DNA of 64,000 nucleotides from Apostichopus japonicus (taxonomy: Eukaryota > Echinodermata > Holothuroidea > Aspidochirotida > Stichopodidae): positions 10,514,764-10,578,763 of the forward strand of contig NC_092583.1 of the NCBI RefSeq assembly GCF_037975245.1. The letters are read 5' to 3'. This document shows positions 53,413 through 62,700 of the stretch, one piece after another. The notes beneath the pieces were generated by a model. That model made no database searches, had not been told where the DNA came from, and saw only the letters and a list, made by a program, of their open reading frames with translations. The position numbers and the translations under genes are program-made. Position 1 is the stretch's first letter. Every line of letters starts with the position of its first letter.

Positions 53413-56400
53413 AGTAGTGTTGTTAATATACTACACTGCTGGGCATATTGTGTTCTTGGCAAGATATTACTAAGAATAAATAGTAAGGCATCAGGATGAA
53501 TAAGATTGCTCCGGTTTTTTGAGTGATATTTTTAGATCAAGACTGTTGTGATGGCAACCATCGTCCAGCGAGGGTGCATGTGTATAATAGACCCAGTGCA
53601 TGAGGAACAATAAAATGGTAGCTGTTAGATGCAGATAGTAGCTATCACTACAGATATATGTCATTATGATTTTATCCTTCACGATACCATGACCAAACCA
53701 GCATAACTGATATTAATGTATTTAACAAAAGCAAGACATGTTGTAAAAATACATTGAAGTAATTTAATAATAGAATGCTCTTTGGTGAAACACAGATGTC
53801 GTCTCCTGGCCTTAGTTACATTTCCTGATTTCTGCCAAGTTGGAAATGGGTATATATAGCTTTATGGTACCACATACTGTGATAGTACTTTTGGGGAGAA
53901 CAAGACATACGAAGTATCCATGTGGAAATTTTTTTGTCACAACTTTGATATGAAATCCAACAGAAAGACATGAATCAAACTAATCCATATATATTATAAT
54001 AATCATAATAATTATCATAATAATCAGCAGTTATTTTTACGGCGCTTAAACGACCACAAATGTGGGAGAAATCCACAAGGGCTTATGGATTACAACTTAC
54101 ACGTAGGGTAGCTTCCAACATTTTTGAACTCAAATTTGGAATCTTTTCAACCTAGAAAGTCATTTCAGATGGGGAAAACCGTAGATTGCTCTTGGATAAA
54201 AAAAACCAGTATACTATGACCCGGCCGGGTATCGAACTCGGAACCTCCCGATTATCTAAGCCTCATTTCTTCAAATGCCACCGCCTTTATCCACTCGGCC
54301 ACAGCACCGGTAAAAATATTATACTAGGTATATACACACATGTCGTATGCCAGATGCCTAAACTAGTGCTTTTGAGCTGAATATAATGCTGTGCAGCCCT
54401 TCATCAATCCCAACTCCCACCCACACAGTAATTATACCTAACCATGGTGGGTACATTAACAACACATTTGAATCACTCACTTAACACAAGGAAAAGGAGA
54501 TAAACCATGTTGTTTAATAATTGGATCTTTATGTTTAATTCGGTCATCCTACAGTGAAATCCAGCTCCAGGATGATGTTCTCCTCTCCACTCTTCCCCTC
54601 TGACTCCCCTTTCCAATTTTTCTTTGGCCCAGAAAGGTCATGAACCCTTGACCTTACAATGACTTACCCATACACTTTGCCATATTTCTCTCTTTTAGCA
54701 ATCATATCTGATGTCTGCCCCTGTAAAGTGAAATCATATTGAAAATACTTATTAGTTTAAAACCATGCAGGGAATTAGTAAACAATATTTGAAATTTCTG
54801 TATGAGCAAAGGTTGATCCAAAGAAGAATCTACTCCTCTTTGAAATTTCGGCTTGATTTTCAAGTGATAATTGAGGGAGGCCTGCTGGGTCAGAGAGGTA
54901 TGATATGAGATCTAAGGTGTTATACAACAATGTCAAGAATGGATATAGCAGAAAAAACTAAATTCAAAATAAAAGAATAGTCTCATTGACGTAAAAAAAG
55001 AGAGAAAAAAAGAAGATGTGTTGATTCAGTTGAGCTCTTCCTTGGCACCCTCCATTAAAATGTAAAACCAACTGACAGTAGATGTCAAGGACTACTTAAT
55101 GAGTTTAAGCCTTGTTCACATATGAGAACTAACGACCGAGGATCTAATACAAGCCAGGGCAAATCAACTACATAGTGTGAATGCTCGCATTATCAGGATC
55201 AGACCTGCCTATGGGATCGTAACCCTGGGATCGTGTCCCTGCAAGGGCTATCAAGATTGCACTTATATCAATACGTCCTCATTAGACCTTGATCCGACGC
55301 CCATTCTGAAATATTTGGAAGCATCAGGGGTCAGCTTTGATACTTCCCCTAGGGAACACAACGTCCTGTTCCCCCACCTCCCACCCTCCCCCGATGGTGC
55401 ATTTTCAAATGTGGGCAAGGTCTTGGTGATTGCTTAGAGATGGGATCTGAAAGGTAGTGTTAAAAACATTTAACTGACCTTCAAAAAGGAGAACAAGGTC
55501 CCAATCACAGGAAGAGGGATAGGCCCAGGTATTCCATTTCTGACAAAGTAAAGCTTTTTCCAAAAATCTGTCCTGATAAGATAATGGTAAATGTGTACAC
55601 GTTTATAGGAGGGTCCATTAGTTGCGTGTACTTCAATTGCAAGAAAAAAAAGTGAAAGAATTGTCTGTAATTGTACAACTGAAATGGCATAGAATCTGAC
55701 TAAGACTTAACGTTATAAGAAAGATTATTACAGATTAACTAGTCAGGATTCTTTACTCCCACATTACAAGTGATAATTTTGAAAGCTGTGTAACAGTTAG
55801 GCCTACACAAAGTTAGGGTACAAAGCTCAACTATGAGTCAATACCTGATAGTATGTATGTCGTCCAGTTACAGAGTTGTTGACAATTGACAAGTCATAAT
55901 TGTGGACGTTAAATATGAATGTAAGAAACTGACTGCGGTCGGCTTGCGACTTTGATAACCCAATGAAGCTTCTTCACGAGTTCCTGCTTGCAGGAGGATC
56001 TAAACTACATACATATGTATACATAGTCCCTGCTCTTTAATATCGATTAGCATGGTGAGTTCAATTTGGGTGCACATTCAAATAGAAAGTTTTGCTCTGT
56101 GCAATATAAATCTCTTCTATTATTTAACTTCTAGCTTTTTGCAACATGTGTTAATAACATGCCTGCACAAAGTTAACACATTTTGGGAAAAATGTGATGA
56201 AATCCTGCACATTTTCTTAGGTATAGATCTATGAATAGTGCAGTGGTGGCATCTAGCTAGCTCACCTGAGCACTACTCCTGCACCTGTTTGATTGCACCT
56301 GCACCTGAATAATAATTAATATTCAGATTCCAGTTTCTTTTGTAAGCCTGTTGACATCATAAGAGACGATATCGGGCCTAGGAAATGGGAAGCAGTTTGA

Positions 56401-56616
56401 CTTTACTTTGGTGCGCCATTATTGGTACCGCTGTACGATACCGTGTTATGGAAGTACTAAAGACTAACGCGTTAGGCTGTGTGTTACAATTAAGGCACAT
56501 TGCAATGTCCGTATTTGCGAACCAGCATATTGTCATACTTACGCTATGTATATTGCAACGAGAGAACCGACTAGTGCCAACGTAGTGGAATTGGTAAGCA
56601 ACTCGTAGACAGCCAT
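44425..56616 (-). CDS. Cytochrome P450, CYP3-type, gene B (13 exons, 529 aa)
   Basis: Probable microsomal monooxygenase, paralogue of gene A. Exons 5' to 3': 56543-56616, 55479-55572, 54668-54720, 52378-52471, 51705-51821, 50753-50841, 49329-49477, 48736-48863, 48079-48228, 47407-47627, 46791-46931, 45695-45857, 44425-44541. Phases join and no stop is met. Exon sizes equal those of gene A except exon 9 (150 versus 147) and exon 13 (117 versus 105). Starts [20 protein letters not shown] (membrane anchor). Motifs: WKAVR (helix C), AGYETT (I-helix), ESLR (K-helix), RPERF and [10 protein letters not shown] (haem loop with axial cysteine). C-terminus ends AEEAKT. The exon 10 donor is GTCAGT rather than GTAAGT. 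Its introns have grown by a CATA array (intron 6) and SINEs. The divergent exon 9 region (F-G/H loops) suggests a different substrate range from gene A. Probably functional. Confidence 0.93.
46163..46263. repeat. (CATA)n microsatellite in P450 gene B
   Basis: CATA tetranucleotide run with small interruptions, in intron 11 of gene B. The paralogous site near 63594-63625 carries a much shorter run, so the tract changed length after duplication. Confidence 0.85.
46421..46512 (+). repeat. tRNA-like SINE head, family 5
   Basis: GGCATGGTGTAGCAGTTAGC resembles an A box and CAGGTGCAAATCC a B box at SINE-like spacing. The same sequence is at about 63794-63885 in the segmental duplicate, so that copy comes from duplication rather than a new insertion. 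Right boundary uncertain. Confidence 0.55.
47710..48005 (+). repeat. tRNA-derived SINE, family 2, second copy
   Basis: Begins GAGGGCGTGGTGGCCAATTT, with B-box-like GGTTCTATTCC and the shared CATTACGTTGTGTCCTTGGG. The 3' part ends GTAAAGCGCTTTGAGACCTA, a tail motif seen in several animal SINE families, followed by an A/T-rich tail. Lies in intron 9 of P450 gene B, antisense to the gene. Confidence 0.85.
48481..48615. repeat. 27-bp minisatellite, five units
   Basis: Five tandem 27-bp units each beginning with the 12-base palindrome GTAGAATTCTAC, followed by TTTGCA and a variable AAGAGTACAA/CGAGTACAA part. Alternate units are more alike, suggesting a 54-bp higher-order period. Because 27 is a multiple of 3, both strands are open through the array; these ORFs are not genes. 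Intron 8 of P450 gene B. Confidence 0.92.
50307..50690. repeat. Compound (AT)n-(CATA)n-(AT)n microsatellite
   Basis: About 80 bp of TA repeats, then an uninterrupted CATA run from about 50388 to 50652, then TA again. It occupies part of intron 6 of P450 gene B about 60 bp from exon 6. The six overlapping ORFs (Y-V-C-M or Y-I-H-T repeats) are simple-repeat translations. Confidence 0.97.
52974..53045. repeat. (AT)n microsatellite
   Basis: TA dinucleotide run of about 70 bp with one interruption (ACAA), in intron 3 of P450 gene B. Confidence 0.93.
53248..53411 (+). repeat. tRNA-derived SINE, family 3, with AT tail
   Basis: tRNA-like head GCGTCCATAGCCTAGTGGTT with B box GTGGTTCTAATCC, a short body and an (AT)n tail at 53370-53411. 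Only about 120 bp before the tail. Located in intron 3 of P450 gene B, antisense to the gene. It is not a functional tRNA: the acceptor stem does not close. Confidence 0.7.
54020..54308 (-). repeat. tRNA-derived SINE, family 4 (Leu/Ser-tRNA-like head)
   Basis: Minus strand from 54308: CGGTGCTGTGGCCGAGTGGA, a variable-arm-like segment and B box GAGTTCGATACC, resembling a tRNA-Leu/Ser head. The body extends to about 54020. The head lacks a closed acceptor stem, so SINE is preferred over a real tRNA gene. Intron 3 of P450 gene B, near exon 3. Confidence 0.65.
55855..56026 (+). repeat. tRNA-derived SINE, family 1, 5'-truncated
   Basis: Starts at GTCGTCCAGTTACAGAGTTG and continues with the family 1 body to TTCCTGCTTGCAGGAGGATC and an ACAT-type tail. 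The tRNA-like head is missing. Intron 1 of P450 gene B. Confidence 0.85.
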
Positions 56617-57253
56617 TTCGAAATACACCTAACGTCGGGCGTCTTCAAGGATCTTCTGCAGTCTTATTATATGTCGAACTCCCTGTTTGAAAGGACTTTT
56701 GATTATCACTTATGTAATAACCTCAGTCCTAGCCCAGTTTAATCGCAAATAGGACTAAATTATGAGTCAAATGATCTATCACTTTATAACAGCTTCCTAC
56801 CAATCTGACCTTTGAGTTCAATCTTTTAATATGCGGTACCAGTGCAAACCGTTTTTTTTTTGTATTACGATCCATTATCATGATACATGGTAGCTAGCAG
56901 CTGTCTCCCGATCCAAATGTGGGAAAAGGAAACAGCTCAAAGTAAACACCGGGCATATGCATAAAAATTACTGTGGGAAATCACAATTCACAATAACCTT
57001 TAATTTATGAAAGACAGGGTATTGAAGTCACGCCCATTAAATTGACTCCGCCTTACTTATTAATACACTACTGAAAGCTAGTTATGGTATACTTTTTCAA
57101 TTCCATACCGAAAAAAATAAAATGAAATGTATTACAGCTTTTAGATAAGTCTTAAAAGAATTGCTCGAATTTAGCGTGTGCGATGTAGGAGGATCCTGAA
57201 TGTACAGTGGTTAAAAATGTTACATTTTGTAGAATTTGAAAGCCAAACTGAGT
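56617..57253. other. Upstream region of P450 gene B
   Basis: About 640 bp before the MITE at 57254; presumed promoter and 5' UTR of gene B on the minus strand. No coding signal; no clear TATA box can be assigned. It shows no obvious similarity to the upstream region of gene A. Confidence 0.5.
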
Positions 57254-57638
57254 CAGTGGCGGAGCTAGGGGTATTGGTCAAGGGGCGAGAATGGTCTGTA
57301 GGGTCGCTTTCGACACTATCTAAGCGGAACGCCACCACAGGTTGGCGCGTAGCGTACAGAATTTTTTTTGAGTAAAGATACTCCCTAGATCGCCGGAAAT
57401 GACCCCTTCCGGGCCTGGCTAATTTGCAGATAAACGAAGAATAAATAGGTGTCATCGCGAAATTACACCAACAAAATGTGACAAATGTCAATATGTTGAT
57501 GAGAGCGCATTAAAAAGTCAATAATCGCGAATAAGTAAAAAGTGGTAAAGAGCTGAAAAGGGCGCCAGCAGTCCATTTGAGTCCGTCGGGGGGGGGGGGG
57601 GGATTGGCCTCCCTGACTGTATGGACGCTCCGCCACTG
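57254..57638. mobile_element. hAT-like MITE at the A2 deletion breakpoint
   Basis: Inverted termini CAGTGGCGGAGC and GCTCCGCCACTG at the exact ends; contains one GGAACGCCACC/TTGGCGCG module near 57317 and a G run near 57590. The 8 bases on each side (AACTGAGT, GATTAAGG) do not match, so the element has lost its target duplication. Its right edge directly abuts codon 20 of the relic A2 exon 1. Confidence 0.8.
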
Positions 57639-57698
57639 GATTAAGGATCCACAAAGTGCGAGCGTAGTGGAATTGAAAAGCAACTCGAAGATAGCCAT
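57639..57698 (-). pseudogene. Relic of P450 gene A2: first 20 codons of exon 1
   Basis: Reads MAIFELLFNSTTLALCGSLI on the minus strand, 19 of 20 residues identical to gene A. It is cut off by the MITE at 57254-57638 before the exon 1 donor. The upstream region, through 59735, is a copy of the gene A upstream region. No other A-like exon is found between here and gene B, so the body of this gene is deleted. Confidence 0.9.
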
Positions 57699-59145
57699 GG
57701 TACCGAGGCTCACTACCGTCACAAGTAAGGCCAACAAGTATAACAATTTTGAACAACCTGAGTCGTCTCTTTAGGAAGCTTGGTACAAGCCTCAGTGATA
57801 GGGATTTTTCTCCTGACGAGGCACTGTAATGAACTATCTGGTCTGTGACAACGCAGTAGAGAATCCCAGTGACCTCGGCAGCCTGGGAACCTTTGTACAT
57901 TTGTGGCGGAACCAATTTCCAAATTTGGTCAACAGTGTAAATGTAAACAATACGGATCCTTATAACAGCCATTCTAGTAAGACCACCACCGCGACACCCG
58001 ATTCACATAGTATCATACCATATAATATTTTACCATAATCATATAATATAAAACATCCTGAATAATATAATTGTATAATGCATATAGTATTACGTGTTAC
58101 AATAATGTATTAAGATAACAATTATGTTGTTTTAAAAAAAAATACTATAGTACAATAGTATAGTAGCCTATACTACTACGTGAACTGGCTGATAAGATCA
58201 GGTGGCACATCAAGGGATTTCTTACAATGATAGGCCTGGGTGGGATATGTATCGGTAATTACGGAAAGTACTACTAAAATAGCCATACCTAAGAAAACAT
58301 CAGTAAATAGTAATCAATGCCTGTGTGGGAAGTGGGTCAATTTCTTTGGACTGTGTATACCTTATGAAATTGTTCTACTCTATTCTCCCAGACAATTTTT
58401 GTGTGTGCTAAGATTACATCATACTCCTATAGGCTGTGTAAAACAAAAACAAAACAAGAAATAGGTAAAAGAAAATGTTCAGGGCTGGCGGGGAGGGGTC
58501 ATGGATCAGCTCCTGGGTTACGTGTCTTCTATGCTTCGAGTTAATTATTTTGTGTAATTCAAATGTATTTTTCAAGAAACCACTCTGATTTCTCCCTGGT
58601 GAAAGTGTGAAGTTGTGAACAACCAATTATTTTACACGAACTTGCCACGTATCGCGATTGCCTACAATGGCACTTATCAGGATCTGTATTGTTTACACAA
58701 TTGATTGTTGGTTTGTGCACACAAATTTATTTACACTACTACTCACCATAATCATCCAGTTCTAAGCACGGATGTAACGTGAGCCGAATATGATCATTTA
58801 GAATAAGAAATAAGAAAATAAAGAATAAATTAGCTGATAATAGCGTCATTAGCTATGAATGGAAATGACGTATTGCTACTGATTATCTTATCCGACGTAC
58901 TCCGTAGGCAAGGTATACATCACGTTTTTCATGATATTAATGCAACGAATTATAAAAATTGTTTCTGTTCGATCATGTAAGGCGTGGTTTTTGATGCGTC
59001 AAGTTAAGTAGGTAACACAGCATCTCGACAATTGTACAATATTTTTCACACTGTTATGTTAGTGTCAATTAACACAGAAATGTAATTATTTCAACTTGAA
59101 AATATTGGTTAAGGGATAACTAGCTCCAAGAGGTAGGTACTGAAG

Positions 59146-59543
59146 CAGTGGCGTAGGAAGGTACTTTTGAGTGGGGGGGGGGGGGCTGAAGACTTATGGC
59201 CGGCCTGGGGGAGGGGTCTGGAAATGCAAAAAATTCCAAAGGGGAGGGGACACCCCCTCCCCTTTGGAATTTTTTGCATTTCCAGGTAGCCTCAGATGCA
59301 ATTTGGTGCAATATAGCACACTTCAACGCCGACTCCATTTTGTAAACTTAATTTTGTATTTTCACCTGGCCTTAGATGCAATTTGGTGCTCCAAATGAGA
59401 TTTTTTTTCTCATTTGGAAATGAAAAAGGGGTTTTCTGACTTGCGAAGCGGGGGGGGGGGGGGCGGAATGATACTTCCGCCCCTCCACATTTTTCACTGG
59501 GGGGGCTGGCGCCCCCCCCAGCCCCCCGGTTCCTACGCCCTTG
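59146..59543. mobile_element. hAT-like MITE (398 bp), copy 2
   Basis: Same family as 38508-38884, with ends CAGTGGCGTAGGAAGG and TTCCTACGCCCTTG. Flanks TACTGAAG (59138-59145) and TGCTGAAG (59544-59551) match at 7 of 8 positions, an aged 8-bp target duplication. The element is absent at the corresponding place in the A1 upstream region, so it inserted after that duplication. It includes an inverted GGGGAGGGGACACCCCCTCC segment near 59240. Confidence 0.92.
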
Positions 59544-59730
59544 TGCTGAAGTAACTCGACAATTTATCGATCGACAAAGATGTCTTGACAAATTGACACT
59601 AAATATTCTTTCTCCAGCTCGAGACTTTCACATTGTCTTGTTAGCGTAGGTAGCATGTCAGCTTGACAAGTTGTATTTGTGTATGTGTAAGAAATGCAGA
59701 ATTTGAAACATTCATGGCTAAAGTTAATCC

Positions 59731-62700
59731 CTCAGCGCTTATCGGATAAAACACGTATAGCGTCTACCAAAAGGTACATGTTACATTGGGCCTAAAACAT
59801 ACTACAGGACGTGATCAATTACACTCAACTATCTCAGACATTGCATGGGATGGGGAGGAGGGGGAGGGGAGATCGGGAGAGATACTAAAATTTTACTAGC
59901 AATTCCAAGCTCCCAAAGGTAAACAGCAGGAAAATTATCTTTAGTCTGCTTACATTTTGTTATGCATTTATGCAGTGGGTATATACTTTCCAGGTAAAGT
60001 GTACAGCCTTGTCAAGTGTGGTCTAGCTAGGAGTACATTTGCTGCATGACTGAAGTGTGGGCAATGTTCCTTCTTATGGTAGGGTGCTAATAAAATCCCA
60101 TGACGGAAAACAAATGAAGAATCATTTCAGTTGTGTCTCCATTGACCAAAACCCACTCTCTCATTAAATAGGTCTGTACTAAGGATGTAGGAATGATCAG
60201 ACATAAAATCACAGCAGATTATCACAATTGGTATGGTCGGAATATATAGAATAATTAACGCAGAGAAAATGAAAGACCGTCCACCCTCATGACAGAGTTG
60301 TCACAGGACATTTGGAAGGGAGGGTGTGCGATCACACTGAGAGCAACATTTGAGGGGGGCAGGGGTGGGAGAGGAGGTGTATAGCTAGACTGTGGGTAGT
60401 GCACACTGGCACAAGTGTGGCAGCCCCCTTGGTATGGGACAATTAAGGGGAAATCCCACTGAAGCTTTGTGGTTTTCTTCCTCGTCAGAAACTTATATCA
60501 GCTTCAAATCACCAGAATTTTGGAGGTACATGTAAGTAAATTAAACTGAAATATATGTAAAATGTATGTGTCTGTAATGACAAACAGTTGTGTATCTATC
60601 TTCCTAACTTTTTTGTTTTAAAAATGGCAAATATAACTTGCTTGGGGGGGGGGGTTGGTGGTAAGAAACCAGGGGGCATGGAATTTTTTAATGGGGGGTA
60701 CACCTCACGGTCTGAATAAATACACAATAAAGCGTCGTAAACACAAAAAGACCAAAGTCACTATTTTTTATTTTGTATTTTGTTTAGTTGTTTCAATTTT
60801 CCAACAAAGTTGTCTTTTCCCTAATTAAAGGTTAAATTATACTCAAAATGAAAAATCGGTCAAGACATAAAAATTAAACCCTGTAAAGACAATGGTTTTC
60901 CTGAAGGAGTTAAATTCAGGACCTCGAACATTCTGTTCACTCTAAAATATTTTGTCGTATTATTATGTTGTATTTGCGTATCTACTGAATTAAACATTGA
61001 ATTTTCCCCTACAACGATTTAGAATCTATGGAGAGAATGTTAACTTTCCTCACAATAGAGGAAAAAATTAAACTTTGTACAAAAAAAATATTTCCAATCA
61101 TGGGCACATTGTTAAGGCTTGCATGGTTGCAAAATCTATCATTTCCTTCAAATCTTTGGTGCACACATTCCCCGATAAGAAACTTAAAAACAATTGCTAC
61201 ACCTAATTGATAAATGTCAGCATTCCCCTTGGTAACTAATGTCAAGACACTAGAATTCCACTGCTAATGAAATTTATTGCCAGGATTATATTTCTTGCTA
61301 AATTTAATAACTAGATGAATAGAGAAAAGAGAATAGCAAAAACTAGATGGGTTACAAGTAACCTAGTATGTTCTATGGAGTAAACTGAATTAAAAGATAA
61401 AAGCTAATTCACCTTTAAGAGAGTGGTAATGAGCAGAATAATTATAAATTGACACTAAGGTATCAAGAAGTGCTCAAAATTTGGTATTTTGATGGCTTCC
61501 ACAGAAGCATACAATACAAATAAAACAGGTGCTCAAAGAAATTTAAGATTTTTCCATTAAGATAATACCTGCAGTTCTGTATATGTTTTCTTTATCTGAT
61601 GTTTTAGCATAGCACTGTTGAGAATTAAAAAATATTACCTAACATGAAGATGAAGGACATATTTGTACAAAAGAACTCTTTAGTTCAAAGGTCATTCTGG
61701 TGGATAAACTTATTCCTATGATAAACAAACTTCTTGGGATTTATATTGTCATCTTTAAGGCTCGAACCAACTTCCGATAGCATTTGTGTCGTGTCGAAGA
61801 ATAGATTGATTTCACTAAGTTGCAAACCGTCAAAGACTCGCACTAAGTGTTGGCCTCTTCTGCGCTCTTACCATTATCGTTTTCCCTAGAAACGACTTGA
61901 ACTTTGACCCCATTGGGTGGACAGATAAAGGCTGTAGCTTTATTCAATACTGGTGGAATCTATATAAAGAAACAGAATGCAAATATGTGTTTATGGTTCG
62001 TGACAAATATGCTGCATGCATGTTTGCATGGATCTGAAAGCCAGCAGCAAATGTCCGGAGCTGAACGTGAAGTGTCTCGACTCGGCCACTGTGGTAACAT
62101 GGAATATCGTCGCACCTGCTTCACCGGTGAACAATGTGAGGCATTGTTAGGTGAAGACTGCCCGGTTTATTCAAAGGCAACCAACCATGTAAATCATGAC
62201 AAACCAGCACATAAACAATCGTTGTTTTTAAGGATCATCAGCTGTTCAGTGTGTCTTCGCAACTATTGAAAAGTTGGTCAGTACGGGAAGAGTTGAGACC
62301 GAACATGTTCAGTCTGGGCTGTGAGCGGTTGGCTTTAGTCGACTAGCGGTATAGGGTATTATTATCAAGAACTTTTGGTCGATATGTGACAAATTGTTTG
62401 ATATATCGGTGAAGACAATACTTGGCAAAGGTTTTCATAATTTGACCTCTGCCTACTTCAGACGAAACTTTTTTAACATCCCAGAGAAGAGAAAATAAAA
62501 AAAAGATCATGTGTGTAACATGCAGCACCCACATGTCAAAAATGATCATGTGTGTAACATGCAGCATCCACATGTCAAGAACATTTGATTTTCACTTCAG
62601 GAGATATTGTTCTGAAGAAAAACACATTTGTCCATTCTGACCTTAAGTTAGGTAGTCTACGCAAACTCAAATCTTCTGTTCTCGACGTATGCATAAGACG

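Larger units (their letters stand above)
57639..59735. repeat. Segmental duplication, copy 2 (A2 upstream region)
   Basis: Collinear with 17372-20797, lacking the insertion at 18828-20489 and about 100 bp near 18640. It ends at GTTAATCCCTCAG (59735), where the B2 downstream block continues without any element. The CTCAG at 59731-59735 is the unoccupied target of the large transposon seen at 20798 and 42348. Confidence 0.9.

Noticed and set aside
54210..54308. Possible tRNA-Leu/Ser gene on the minus strand
   Set aside because: A and B boxes are present, but the acceptor stem does not pair and the similarity continues into a non-tRNA body, so a SINE is more likely.
57463..57972. 169-codon minus-strand ORF upstream of the A2 relic
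   Set aside because: It crosses the MITE and the relic exon in another frame. The equivalent ORF upstream of gene A is broken after about 57 codons, so it is not a conserved gene.
61904..62269. Plus-strand ORF of 121 codons, similar to one at 44598-44849
   Set aside because: Lies in the P450 intron 12 on the opposite strand. Similarity is explained by the recent segmental duplication, the start regions differ, and no domain is recognisable.
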